A DNA stretch of 64,000 nt, taken from the NCBI GenBank assembly GCA_014529385.2, contig CM043948.1:26050268-26114267 (forward strand), written 5' to 3'. This DNA is from Adiantum capillus-veneris (taxonomy: Eukaryota > Streptophyta > Polypodiopsida > Polypodiales > Pteridaceae). The notes under the pieces were generated by a model. The model was not told where the DNA came from and searched no databases. It saw only the letters and a list, made by a program, of their open reading frames with translations. This document shows, one piece after another, positions 1-11,512 of this stretch; the first letter of the stretch is position 1, and each line of letters opens with the position of its first letter. Position numbers and translations under genes: made by a program.

Positions 1-19
1 TTAGAGAGAGAAGAGATAG

Positions 20-59
<40 letters not shown>

Positions 60-330
60 TGGTGAGTATGAGAGAAAGAGAGATAGGGATATAGAGAAAA
101 ATGAAGAGAAGAAGGATAGAGAGATAAGTAGAAAAATGGAGATTGATAGGGATAGAGAGAGAGGAGGAGGAAAATATTTAGAGAGAGAAGAGATAGAAAT
201 GGAGAGATAGAGGGGTAGATATGGTGAGAGAGAGAGGGAGAGAGGGAGGGAGGGAGATGGTGAGTATGAGAAATAGAGAGGTAGATAGGAGAAAAAGAGA
301 TATAGAGAGGGAGAAATAGATAGAGAGAAA
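1..330. repeat. GA-rich imperfect microsatellite
   Basis: This is a long, impure (GA)n tract with interspersed GATA, GAAA and GGGA variants. It begins at the window edge. Open frames through it read only Arg/Glu strings and are compositional artefacts. No gene is visible here. Confidence 0.9.
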
Positions 331-363
331 ATATGTATAACCATTCCTAATCTTCTCACAACA

Positions 364-970
364 ATGGAGGAAGCCCTTACGGCCTATGGAGGAGATTCGT
401 TGGAGGTGGTCTTTTCTACCCCAAAGAGAGAGAGAGAGATCAAATCAACAATGTACGGAATGCCAAGTGTGTCTCAAGAGGGTGGGATGGACGTTCAAAG
501 AGGCAGATTGCATATGGACTAGGTACCATCCGCACAGTATGATCCAACCTTCAAACCTCTACAGAGAGAGCATTCACAAGTTGAGCCATTTACAATATGA
601 GAAAGGGGTTTATCTTCAACATTTAGAGGGGTAGATGCAACTATAGATCAATGGTATTTTTCAACAACAAAACTCAATGCAAGAACAACTTTCTGACATA
701 GAAAACAACCAGGAAAAAATCATGAGTCTCTTAGAGAGTTCTCTTCTTGAGAAAAAAGCTGACTAGCATGGATTTAAAAATCATTGTGTCTGAATTGCAA
801 AGCACCAGCAAAAATTGACTACCATAGCAATACAGCATAATACAAGTGTCTTTGAAGTCAGATCTATCACAAACAAGCTAAATGCATTGGTGTCAACCCA
901 TTGGCCCAAGACGGGGCTTAATGTGACTAGAGATGTTCCATTGAGATCAAAGCGGGGGACCCCTCACATG
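364..970 (+). pseudogene. decayed open stretch, unrecognised
   Basis: An ATG at 364 opens a frame with ordinary amino-acid composition. It is broken by in-frame stops near 520, 598 and 694. A shifted frame around 655-765 carries a short Gln/Glu/Leu-rich, coiled-coil-like stretch (MQEQLSDIENNQEKIM). I recognise no family. The even spread of non-repetitive codons between stops suggests a dead coding sequence, perhaps a transposon gag-like ORF, but chance cannot be excluded. Confidence 0.25.
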
Positions 971-1197
971 AAGTGAATTATGTAGTGGATGATAATACTC
1001 GCATCCTCCTCATTTATAGGCTTTGTGGATGTACATGTTCTTCTATCTCATTTATAGGCTATGGGGTTATACATTTTGTGGCTTTCCAAATATTGAAAAC
1101 ATTTTGGCCTATCTCATGTATGGGTTTGCTCACAATTCTTGGTTGTCTTTTTTGGATACTACATTTTGGTAGGGGATACATGATGAGCTCTATATAA

Positions 1198-1202
<5 letters not shown>

Positions 1203-1248
<46 letters not shown>

Positions 1249-1306
1249 TACTTTCCAAAGTGGTCTTCATGAAAATTGTAGGGCCCCCTCCCTCTCTCTC
1301 TCTCTC
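1203..1306. repeat. (CT)n microsatellites
   Basis: A near-pure (CT)n run lies at about 1203-1245 and a shorter CT tract at about 1278-1306, separated by unique sequence. The neighbouring stretches 970-1200 and 1307-1750 are AT-rich with no convincing gene. Confidence 0.9.
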
Positions 1307-1753
1307 TAAAATTTCCCGAGGCGTCCACTAAGATATATGTAAGGTATCACGTGCGAACAAAATAAGGGATTTATAATTAGGTAACTTTACAAAAAAATGT
1401 ACTTACATAAAGGGTTTTTTAATTGAGAAAGTGAAAATTTTCGTACATAAGGTCTAGTGTTTTTACAAAAATGCATACATAAGGGGTACATATAATACTT
1501 GAAAATATACAAGTAAGGGAATATTTAAATATATGTTGCTTGCACGTACTATATGCAATTTTTACATAGTGGACTCCCTGGGTAAAATTGTGGCCATATA
1601 TGTTGAAAGAAGTGCTCTTCAAAGTTGTGTTATGCACCAACTCTCTCTTTCTATTAGATCCTCTCTCTCTATCTCAAAGTGGTCATACTAATTTGGTGCA
1701 CAAATCCCCCCCTTCTCTCTCCTCTTTCAAGGTGTGTAGATATATATATAGAC

Positions 1754-1801
<48 letters not shown>
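1754..1801. repeat. compound (CT)n(CA)n microsatellite
   Basis: A CT run passes directly into a CA run, preceded by a short TA tract. It is the first of several compound repeats in this window with the same CT-then-CA polarity on the + strand. Confidence 0.92.
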
Positions 1802-1802
<1 letters not shown>

Positions 1803-1829
1803 CTAGGATTAAGTGTTTAAATCACTATA

Positions 1830-2945
1830 CTGATACCAATCCTACTTGTGCACTAGTACTAGAGCTAGTACTGGTACTAGTGCTACCTATGTACTGATAT
1901 TGCTACGGGTACTTATTATACTAGACTAGCCCTAGTACTACTTATGTACTGATACTGGTGTTACTTGAGTACTGGTACTATACTGTACAGGTACTAGTAC
2001 TTTATTATAGCAAAATGGAACTATGCGTGTACTGGTATTTTAATAAACATGTACTACTTGTAAAGTGATGCTACGTAGGTACTGATTCTGGGTTTACTTG
2101 TGTACTGGTACTATATTGTATTGGTATTGATACTTTATTACACTGAATTGATAGTGCTACCACTTGTGTGATATACTGGTCCTGGGACTGGTATTGCTTG
2201 TGCACTATGCTGAACTGGTATTGGGGTTGCTTGTGAGACTGGTACTGGTGCTAACTATGTATTGGTATTGTATCGTTATTAAATTATTGCATATGTGGTT
2301 CTTGGGCATAACTGATTAAATGTAATGAATGACTGGTTGGTTATGATGACGGAGGTCGAATATTGTTATGGTCAAGATGCGTTGTGAATTATAGTCATTT
2401 TGGTTAAGCTGCTCATATAGTAGTATGTGGTGTGAACTACATTGAGGATATGGGAATTTGTCGCGCATCCCTATTACTGAATTGGTACTGGTACTTATAC
2501 TGTTGGTGTACTATAATATGCTAGACCAAAGCTACTTGTGTTTGGGTATTGATGCCATTAGTGTAGTAGAGCTTAGCTGGTACTGGTAGTGGTACTATAG
2601 TATATTGAGCTAGTACTGATACTTTATTGTACTTAACAAAAACTGCTGCCATTTGTGTGATATATGGGTCCTGGGACTGGTACCGTTTGTGTATAGTAGT
2701 ATACTGAACTGGTACTGGGGTTGTTTATGAGATTGATATTGGTTCTAATTATGTGCTGGTATTGAACAGGTTCTGGTACTTAGACTGGTTGTGTACTATA
2801 ATAGACTGGATTGGCGGTACATGTACTATTTTACTGGTGCCACTTGTGTACTAGTGTTGTACTGATACTCGTATTGGTACTTCATTATACTGGACTAGTG
2901 CTACTGTTGTATTGGGGATACTGGTACTGGTGTAAAAATGGGGGA
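1830..2945. repeat. degenerate TACTGGTACT minisatellite with higher-order period
   Basis: About 1.1 kb is built from imperfect copies of short words such as CTGGTACT, ACTAGTACT and GATACTTTATTA. Longer blocks recur: the stretch around 2095-2290 (ATATACTGGTCCTGGGACTGG) is repeated at about 2588-2770, roughly 490 bp apart. The array therefore has a higher-order structure on top of the short unit. An interruption at about 2299-2475 is unique within the array but recurs further right. There is no coding potential. Confidence 0.75.
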
Positions 2946-3246
2946 CTTGTTGCCCGACTAGGATAGTATAAGGATAGTGTGTAAATGTCCTTGGGCATTA
3001 TTTACTGAGACTAATTTCCCTAGGGACACCTGGGTTTATTATAGTCAATAATTCAATAATTGATATTTGGAGGTGCCTTAAATGACACCTAACTATTCAT
3101 TAAAAGCTAAGTAACATGAAGAAGCGCCGATGGTCTGGCTTTGCCCTCTTCTGCGTTAAACCATACTGACCCACCTGCAGTCTGTGTTAATGCATCTTCT
3201 AAATATCCTAGTTATTCCCTTTTTTCTCTTTCACAACTTCCCCTTC

Positions 3247-3248
<2 letters not shown>

Positions 3249-3316
<68 letters not shown>
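3249..3316. repeat. compound (CT)n(CA)n microsatellite
   Basis: A second compound repeat, (CT)~16 followed by (CA)~18, with the same polarity as at 1754. The flanks 2946-3248 hold no recognisable gene. Confidence 0.92.
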
Positions 3317-3319
<3 letters not shown>

Positions 3320-3582
3320 TCTTTCCATTTCACCCGCTCTCTGTACGCTACTTTAAAGCAGTTGAAGCAGGGCCCACCTCAGCACTATGAAGGAGTGCAG
3401 CCAATAAATGTAGTGACGGTACCATATCATCATTCAACGGGGTAACCTACTTAGGGAGTATCAAACATCGGCCTGTATGGTATGATAATGCTGCCATGGT
3501 AGTTATACTAAGGGATGTGACTCTTGTTAGTTATCGAGGTTCTAATCTTGTTCAATTAAGGTCCATACTATTGCGTTTTCGG

Positions 3583-3757
3583 TGATTAAGCATAACTGAT
3601 TAAATGAAAAGTATGACTCGTTGGTTATGATGATGGTGGCCAAATATTGTTATGGTTAGGATGGGTTGTGAATTATAGTAGATTTGGTTATGCTGCTTCA
3701 AAAGCAGTATGTGGCTGGGAATTACATTAAGAATAGGGGCATTTGTGGAGCATCCCT
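3583..3757. repeat. dispersed ~175-bp repeat, partner of 2299-2475
   Basis: This block (from CATAACTGATTAAATG to GCATCCCTA) is a diverged direct copy of 2299-2475, about 1.28 kb away. Between and after the two copies (to 4495) I see no gene. A second short word, CGGCCTGTATGGT, also repeats near 3471 and 3892. The pair could be remnants of a tandem or LTR-like structure around the + strand ORFs that follow, but termini are not clear. Confidence 0.6.
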
Positions 3758-4495
3758 AGTTTTTTGAGTAAATGTTGAAATATGGAATAATGTAACCTTG
3801 GAAGGCGTGTGTTGATAGAGGTTTTGCCTAAATATCTGGTATATGACCCTATATAGTGGGGTCGACGTACTTGTGGGGCGTATAACAGCGGCCTGTATGG
3901 TCTGGCCTTATCTCATGAGAGCTTGAAAAGCCTAAGGTGCTCCAAATGATGTAACTTCACATTTATTATTATTTATCTTTGAATAAAATTTAGTTGGGTG
4001 ACATTTATAACATGTGGGTTACCCATCCAAACCCTCTATACGATGCCAATCCTAACTGAAAGTTGTGTTGTTTCCATGGGTGCAGATGAGGGATACCTTC
4101 TCAACTATGGTTTCAAAGTTCTTTGAGGTGAAGATGGTGGACTAATACATCTTGAGGCTCTTACTCTATTGTACTTATGTATAAGTCCGTTCTATACCAT
4201 GAATGGGAATTATACCAACTTTTCATTGACATAGTTTCTAGTGTCTTTTGTAATTTGAAAGAATTCTTTGGTGTTTATGTTATATTGTTATTGTAAGACA
4301 CACAAACCTAACACCAAGGATAGTAGTGATACTATTCAAAGACCTAGTTACTATATTATATCCCACGGTATTCATCCTTGAGAGTTGTTTCTAGGACTGA
4401 TACCTGTGGGATGGGGTTTTCTTCACACGACCATTATAGGTTCTGTTGGTCGGTTGAAGGTTGAAGATGCTACCAGTTCTTACTATTAGTCTTTT

Positions 4496-5998
4496 ATGTC
4501 AATTATTAACACAAGTTTTTTGACAATGCTAAGATTAGCACTATATCAAGGGTTAGAGCTTCCTACTGAGCCTCTTTCTAAAGCCTTGGTTCAAGTACTT
4601 AGATGCATTCATGATCCTTTGGCATCAGAACTAATAGGAGGAGCTTCTACTGATCTAGCCAATTCCTTGGTTCAAATCATGTCGTTTGATAAGTGTGTCC
4701 ATACCCTTTCCCAGTTTGTCAATAACTCTAAGGAAGGGGTTGTAGATCTCTCTGAGTTCATAGAGAACATTCCTTGCCTGACACTTGCTCATAAAGGAGA
4801 TTTAGCTAAATTCTCTTCTGAAGGTGCTGAATTGATCAATTACTTATGCAAATTATGTGGTCTTACACCTGGGTTTGTTTCAACTTCGTCTATTCCGGTA
4901 CAAACTGTATCCAACAGTCTATTTTGTAGGGACCCCTTAGCCCTAGATGTTGTCAAAGCCTTTCAAAAAGAGACTTGTTCTCTTAGTGAAACCTCGCTAA
5001 TGAAAATGGTACCTGAAGTTTCCCGAGATTTTCCCTTCTTGCCTTCAAAACAAGTTGAAATTGAATCACTTGGTGTGGACCATCACCTTTGGGCCCTGCG
5101 CAACAAAGGGTTTTTAGCTCCCATCTCTATCGAGACATGGGTTTTTTTAGCCAAGATTTTGGATGCTTCAATAGAAGAAGCACGACTCAAAGTGTTAAAA
5201 GGTGTCCAAGCTCTTAATAAAGGTGACCTTATTAAAGCTCCCTTTACTATGCGGTTTCTTGATATAAAGAAATGTGGCTCAAATACTGGCTTGTATGTAC
5301 GTACAAAGAGCTTGATGGATTTCTCCAAGAGTAACTCTGAGTACTACACTCAGTCTATTTGGAACATTTACAGGCCTTATGTCAAATGTTCTTATCAGTT
5401 TCTTAACCCTAAGGCTTCTTGTGAATCAACCATTATCTGGTTTGATCATACTATACATGTATGGTATGCCCTCAACAACTTGGATCTCATGTTCCTTGAC
5501 ACTCCTTCAGCTCACTACCTCTCCCTGTTCTGCTCTTGGTTTGGAGGACATGCCAAAGAACTTGTGCTAGCTCAAATGGCGTTTATTCAGTTCCGTTCCC
5601 TTATGCTTTCTCTTCTCAAAGAATTGGCTGTAGAAAAACCTGGGCTTGTTTTGATGACTTATGGTAACCATCTTGGTATTAAAACTCTCCTAGACTTTCT
5701 AAAACCTAATACGGATGCTGAGGATTACCCTAATCTTAAAAGAAACAACTCTCTTACATCCCCCAGTTTGTCGTACACATCCTTCTTGACTCCAGCCTCT
5801 TCTTCTGTTGAGTCATATGGACAGAGAGGGAAAGTGAGAAGCGTGATTAGAAGGAGAGGAAGAGGATATCCTGTCAAACACTTATTGGATTTGAGAATGC
5901 GGGTACTATGTAATGAGGTTGGCAAAATGCATTTGATCTCTCAAGAGGACAGTGGGCATGGAGTTTTCTTAATTGCATCTTTGCCAACAAAATTTTAG
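4496..5998 (+). CDS. 500-codon ORF, unknown; probable N-terminal part of a Penelope-like retroelement
   Basis: This is an uninterrupted 500-codon frame with a balanced, protein-like composition. It has repeated Leu/Ser-rich helical stretches and a basic patch near residues 440-460 (KVRSVIRRRGRGYPV). I see no signal peptide, zinc finger or known catalytic motif, and I do not recognise the family. It ends at a stop at 5996-5998. The following region (6005 onward, another frame) reads like the start of a Penelope-type reverse transcriptase, so both are probably one element separated by a frameshift near 6000. The strand is opposite to the gypsy elements downstream. The true start may lie upstream. 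The functional assignment is inference from context only. Confidence 0.45.
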   Translation: MSIINTSFLTMLRLALYQGLELPTEPLSKALVQVLRCIHDPLASELIGGASTDLANSLVQIMSFDKCVHTLSQFVNNSKEGVVDLSEFIENIPCLTLAHKGDLAKFSSEGAELINYLCKLCGLTPGFVSTSSIPVQTVSNSLFCRDPLALDVVKAFQKETCSLSETSLMKMVPEVSRDFPFLPSKQVEIESLGVDHHLWALRNKGFLAPISIETWVFLAKILDASIEEARLKVLKGVQALNKGDLIKAPFTMRFLDIKKCGSNTGLYVRTKSLMDFSKSNSEYYTQSIWNIYRPYVKCSYQFLNPKASCESTIIWFDHTIHVWYALNNLDLMFLDTPSAHYLSLFCSWFGGHAKELVLAQMAFIQFRSLMLSLLKELAVEKPGLVLMTYGNHLGIKTLLDFLKPNTDAEDYPNLKRNNSLTSPSLSYTSFLTPASSSVESYGQRGKVRSVIRRRGRGYPVKHLLDLRMRVLCNEVGKMHLISQEDSGHGVFLIASLPTKF

Positions 5999-6004
5999 AA
6001 TTCT

Positions 6005-6891
6005 TTTCACATCGTTCTATATTTAACAAATTTTTTCTCACTTCATTTGGTAATTTGGGTCTACTCAGCCAAGCTAGGATTGGGTGGAGATTATGTGATT
6101 CCATACGACATCTGGTATACTCTAATGAGTCTCTTAGAAAAGGGAATCTTTCTATTATTGATAATAGCTATGTGAGAAGCCTCCTCTCTAAAGGCCTCAA
6201 TCACATACCTCCTCAACCACTTAATCCTCATATTGCTTTAAAAGCACTTACTGAATGTCTGTCCGACTTGGTCCAAAAACTCCAATCAGGGTTAACAATT
6301 GAACAAGAATTGAAAAAAACATTGGTGGAAGTCTTTTCCAGTCTAGTTTCACAACTCCCACATGAGTGGTTACTCACTGAGTCAACGTGGCTCACTACTG
6401 AACTTTCCTTAGCCTTTCGCAAGCTTAAATCAAAATGGTTCATTGTGGGTTTAGATAAAGCATCGAACATGACATCAATCATATGCAAAAAGCTTGTCTT
6501 TATAGCTGAAAACCGACTCAGAGAGGTAATGAGTTCTGTTACATTGCAGAAGACCTTGATGTTATTATCCAAAGAACATGTAAAAATATGACTAAGATAG
6601 GATTTCCAAGCTTCCCATCCTGTTTCCAACCTTTAAAATTCCTAAAGGAAGATTTTGTTGGATCTCAGATGCCTCAAATTGCCTTTTTTCTAAGATTATG
6701 AAAAGTGTCATGATTGGACTTAATTTGATAAGTGACAAACTCAAAAATATATGCGCTATTAAAAGAAATGATGTAAAGCGCTTCTCACAAGTAGACATTC
6801 AACCTTTCTTGATTGTTGGCAACTCATATGATGTCATCTTAAACCTACCATCTGCCATTTATTTTGTAATGGAAATGGCCTATGAACTTTG
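6005..6891 (+). pseudogene. Penelope-like reverse transcriptase, N-terminal part, broken
   Basis: The frame 6055-6591 carries motifs I associate with the N-terminal RT region of Penelope-like elements. These are a LLSKGLNHIPP box (about residues 43-53), the DKAS-N-x5-CKK box (VGLDKASNMTSIICKK, about 131-146) and LSKEHVKI near the end. After the stop at 6589-6591, another frame to 6891 contains FLIVGNSYDVI, similar to the W-I-x-x-N-S-x-x-(V/L) box that precedes the catalytic core in that family. The palm motifs (xxDF and YxDD) and a GIY-YIG endonuclease are not visible before homology ends, so the copy is 3'-truncated and frameshifted. The alternative is a relic of another RT class with a similar thumb/finger region. 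Confidence 0.42.
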
Positions 6892-6994
6892 AGAGTAGCG
6901 GAATTAGGAAATTAGGTGAAGCACTTTTGAGAGATTACTTTGTGAGCATAGCGGGTGAACTTAATTGATGGTAGTGAGGGCGAGATTTTTGAAA

Positions 6995-9800
6995 TGGGGC
7001 CTCTAAACCTAAACCAATGGGCCTACCCTCACAAAATGTTCGTAATGAGGTACGCACACTACTTGGGGCACCACCTTCTTTTGGGAGTGGAGAAGGAAAC
7101 CAATCAAAATAACACTTGCACTCACCCACTCAAGCAACACACTTTGAAAACCCCCTTACTCTATATACACTTTGGACACTTGAACACCATCAACGATTAT
7201 GCAACCCAATGCCGTGCATCAAAATGAAATATGCAATTTGTGGAATAGCATTCACCTTCTCCCCATAAGAATACCCATAATACATCCAAACTCTTCCTCT
7301 CTCAAGCACTCATCAAAAAATCATGCGCACAAGACTTGCCTCTCAAACACACAAGAGAATCACTTACATCAAACTAACACACTTTGCATAGAGAGCTCAT
7401 CTCCATCTATGCAATGCCGTGACACAAATAAAATCACCATGAGAGGTAGCCACATGCATATGTAATGAAGCAAAAGAGAGTTGGAGTGAGAAATTTCTTT
7501 AGACCATTTGAATAAGTGTGGAGAAACAAACCAATGGTAAATTGAGAATAGAACACTTACTTGATTTCTCGCACACCTTTTAAGGGGACGACAGATGCTG
7601 GCTAACCATCACGAATTGCGACACTTGAAAGTTTTGAAGATGATTTCATGATCATTAACATAACCATGAGAGAGATCATGATGTATTTACAAGTTATTGA
7701 GGTGCTACAAATGATTTATTGGGTTGATGGAGTAAGAGATTGTAGAATGGAAAGAGTGGAGAATAGAGTTGCAATTCCTCCAAAGAGGAGGGTTAGGAGG
7801 GAGGATGTGAAAGAGGGAGAGTTGGGGTTTTCTCTACTATTGATCAAGAAAACAACATGAAGTTGAAAATATAGGTGTGTGTCCTTGAGTCTCTCCAAGG
7901 GGGGCTATTTATAGTTGTGTAGGAGTGGGATTATGCTACACTTAATTAGAGTAAGTGATTAGACCTAATTAAGTATCCTTTGACCACTCATTGAATATTG
8001 GACATAAAAGGGATTATTTATTCACCAAAAATATCATTTTAGACCGTGAAGGCTCCATAGCGGTGCATAATGTAGGTGGGCCCCACCATGAGGCCCTACG
8101 GGTGGCTCCTGCGGGGTTTCTCAACTTGTCTGTCTTGGCATTTAGAAAGCATCTTTAGGTTGGTCCCATCACATGCAAGTGACCTTGAACACTCATTTAT
8201 CTTCTAGAAGATGAGTGGGGGAAAAATAAGATCTCACCCTCTTGATTTACCTGATTTACAGTTCCCTTTTGCTGCGAATTTGACAGATTTACACTATTTT
8301 GACCATAACTTTTTACCTGTAGCTCGGAATGACATGCTTCAAAAGGCAAAATTGACCTTCTCAACATGTTTGATATGAATTTGGACTATTCTTCACGCCC
8401 ATCACCAAGGAATTCAGTTTGGAAGGTCCACACTAGGCTAGGGAACCTTTTGATTCCAAATCTTCTTGTATGGGCCCTTTGCTTGTATGCATCCAAGGGG
8501 AATCATGCTTTTTCAAAAGGCTATGATGCTTAAATAAATAGAGGAGGGCCCAATATTATTTGCTTGTGAAAAGAATATACAATTGGAGTCTTTTTGAAAG
8601 GAGAAAAACAATATGTATATTCTTAAGAGATATTGGGCCACCTATGTAGGGGGCATGGAAGACTTGTAGAGAGGGACCATAATCTTTGGTAAAGACAAGT
8701 GGAGAGTTGATTTCCATGGGAATTTATTTATATGGGATGGAAGATGGATATATTATTTTTTTACTACTAATTCACAAGAGATAAGAAAGTTTGGGGGTAT
8801 ATAGTTGGTTATTGTATGCTTATTCTATTTACAAAGCAAAAAATAAAAGGGTGGTAATATAAATATATGACTAAGGTGACATTTTTGGGAAGAGTATAAT
8901 GTATGTTGTTAGGAAATAAGACGTAGATAAATAGAATTTTGAGTAGATTACTTAATGGAGAGAGATAGATTTCACACACAAGAGATTATAGAGTAGAGAG
9001 AGAGAGAGAGAGTACAAACGATATACGTGGTGCACCCAATGTGGGCTACGTCCACAGGAAAGCAGCCACTCAATGGCTTTAGCACTTCAAAAGAAGAAGT
9101 AGTTTACAAAGGGATTAAACCCTTGATAGAGCTCCCGCCTTGCTTCACTCTCACCACCTCACACTCACCTTGTTGCATCAACTTCACACTATGAAATGTG
9201 TGTAGAAATGGCCTTCTTTTATAGGCCAAAAGGGCTACCCTCTCTTATGAGAGACAGCCATGTGTAGCCGCCCTTGTGCGAATAAGTCCAAATCGGACCC
9301 TCCAATCCGCCCATGTGTGGCCGCCTTTGAGAAGACAAGTCCGCTTTTGAATTCGGCCACCGGCCACCGGCCATTGACTTCCGACCACCGGCCATCGGCC
9401 ATTGACTACCGGCCACCGGCCAACCGACCGGTTGTTTTCCGACCACTTTTCGGCCACCGTCCGGCCATAATATTCCGACGAAAAAGGAATATTCCGGTGA
9501 AAAAAAGTCTCGGGGGCCGGAAAGTGAAAATTTTGGTTTCCGGTGAGTGATTTTCCTTCACGCACGATGGCTTCTCCTCATAATGGGGGCCTTACAAATG
9601 TGCGCTTTTACCACATAAAATTACAAGGGTAAATCAGGCTCCATACTTAACATATGTGTCGCCACAAAGGTTAAACGAAGAGGGGGAATTTACTCTAGAT
9701 AACTTAATAGCGTAGAAAAATATATACACATATGAGGAAGAGGACGTTGAGTAGGCTGACAAATGTTGAAAAAGATGGTTACCATTTTATGCCACTCATA
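6995..9800 (-). repeat. probable 3' LTR of truncated Tat-like gypsy (element 1), split by a solo LTR
   Basis: The right end abuts a pyrimidine tract (TTAGCCCTCCCCC, 9801-9813). On the minus strand this is the same polypurine tract as in element 2 further right. The left part shares the word TTGGGGCACCACCT with the LTR of element 2. The probable start is TGGGGCCTC at 6995. Without the inserted solo copia LTR (8907-9652) it would be about 2.05 kb. No gene is visible in 6995-8906; short frames there are noise. The left boundary is uncertain because the matching 5' LTR is not present in the window. Confidence 0.5.
8907..9652 (-). mobile_element. solo LTR of a Ty1/copia element, TSD TATGT
   Basis: This 746-bp sequence begins TGTTAGGAAATAAG and ends CATACTTAACA. 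It matches the LTRs at 50636-51445 and 55460-56234. It is bordered on both sides by TATGT (8902-8906 and 9653-9657), so it is an insertion reduced to one LTR by LTR-LTR recombination. On the minus strand, which is the sense direction in the full copy, a TATAAAAG box lies at 9216-9224. It lacks about 50 bp present in the other two LTRs (the CTCGGGGG hairpin area) and carries its own version of the GGCCACC repeat. Confidence 0.93.
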
Positions 9801-9979
9801 TTAGCCCTCCCCCAAGCCTAGAGATATTCATATCTTTAGGAGGACGGTGTTGCTTCTTTTTCTTCTTCTTTTTTTTTCTGTTTTTTTTGGTCATTTTCCC
9901 TTTTCCACTTTTTTTTTTTTTTTTCAATAGGAGGAGTGTCATGCACTCTTTTACTCCATTAGACCTGCTTTTCATTACC

Positions 9980-11260
9980 TCAATCCCATAAATCGAAGAT
10001 GGGAGGGTTGCATTGGGTATGTTCAGATTCCAAGGCTGGTTCTTCTTTGCACATCAAAGCTTTAAAAATAGGTGGAGCATTTGCCAGGCCGAGGGGAGCC
10101 ATGTCAATTTGGAGCTTAGACGATGTAGGCAGATGATTGCCTATCAACGGATTGATACGTTGAAAGTAGGGCTTTAATCTCCATCCATTGACTCTGGTCT
10201 TGTGGAGTTTTCCTGATAAATCTGCTAATCTGTAACTACCATTCCCAAACTTTGTTTTTATCATGAAAGGTCCCTCCCATCTTTGCAAAAACATTTTGTC
10301 AAGTAGAGTATCAAGTCGGTTATCATAGCGAAGAACCAACATACCTTCCTTCAATCCTTTCCCCTTGAGCTTCTTGTTGATTTTATCCCTTTGGCTTGTC
10401 GCTTTGGTGATGTAGTGATCAATGGACTCTTCTCTATCTAGCTCAAATCGTTGGAGATCTAAGATCCTTTCATGTAGAACCTCTTTTGGTTTTTTTGCCA
10501 CTCTTACAAGAACGCGCAAGCTTGAGAGCTCTACCTCAATGGGGAGAAGTGCCTCCTGTCCATAAACTAGATGAAAAGGGGTGAATTGGGTAGATACCTT
10601 GAAAGATGTCCTATACGCCCAAAGAGCAGCCGTCAAATGGCGATCCCAATCATTAGGCCGGTCCACAACCTCGGTCCACAACCTACTTAGAAATGATCTT
10701 ACATATCATTCCATTCACTTTTTCCACCAATCCATTGCATTGAGTATAGTAGGGTGTGGAATGCAGGTGTTTCACTTTTAACCTCCTCAAGAGATCATTC
10801 AGAAGGTCAGCCCTAAAACCCGGGCCTCGATCTGATAAGATTTCTAGGGGTGTTCCAAACCTACTACAAATATGATCAAAAATAAACTTTGATACCTCTT
10901 CAGCTGTGATTCGGGTTGAGCTTGTTGCTTCCACCCATCGTGTCATGTAGTCAACACCCATGATGATGAAAACATTCCCTGTAGAAGTACGAGGTAGGGG
11001 ACCTATTGCATCCACACCCCACTTTTCAAAAGGGCCATAAGATATTATTGGGACTCGAGGCTCATATGTTAGTCGTCTATCCCCAGCAATTTGGCATGGC
11101 TTACATGCCTTACACCAATATTGGACATCACGATGTAAGCTCAGCTAAATAAACCCTGCTTGTAAAATCTTCCTACTTGTAATATCTTGAGAAAAGTGAC
11201 CACCACAGACATCATCATGACATGAAAGAAGAATTTTCTCTATCTCTTGCACACCTGGTA
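9980..11260 (-). pseudogene. gypsy integrase (element 1)
   Basis: The HHCC zinc-binding region is around 11090-11250 (GGHFS then WCKACKPCQ). The catalytic core at 10683-11015 begins WGVDAMGPLPRTS, continues with LSDRGPGF and ends with the CNGLVEKVNG glutamate box, so Asp, Asp and Glu are all present. The C-terminal part (9980-10681) contains ALWAYRTSFK, VLRYDNRLD and VNGWRLKPY. Breaks are a TAG within the zinc-binding region near 11143 and a stop just after the core at about 10682, next to a 12-bp local duplication of CCACAACCTCGG type. This enzyme would join cDNA to chromosomal DNA in the nucleus. Confidence 0.85.
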
Positions 11261-11512
11261 CTCTCCTCAAGACCAAATATTTCCCTTTGTGATATAAATC
11301 ATCCCCGATCAACTAGTAAGGTGTGGCCTTCTTAACTAGTCTATGTCTTTGCACCTTGTCTAAGTGTTTGGGACACTCACCTGCTTGTAGAAAGAAGATA
11401 ACGTCTTTTAGCTACTCTCGACCTTGATATTTGGGTTCATATAGTTTCACACCTCCTACCGCCATTTGAAGCTTTTCATTTGCGAGTAAGTCTGCTTCCT
11501 TGTTATGAGTTC

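Noticed and set aside
22-210. Arg/Glu repeat frame at the left edge, and similar frames at 1059-1247, 20127-20447, 37711-38069 and 59686-60243
   Set aside because: These are translations of GA/CT/CA microsatellites and have no independent coding signal.
7199-7860. Short + strand frames at 7199-7465 and 7648-7860
   Set aside because: They lie in a probable LTR, show no family features and have overlapping antisense frames.
9219-9565. Frames of about 75-106 codons in the copia LTR (also at 50920-51255 and 55797-56147)
   Set aside because: They come from the GGCCACC repeat, with Trp/Gly/Arg strings, and differ between LTR copies.
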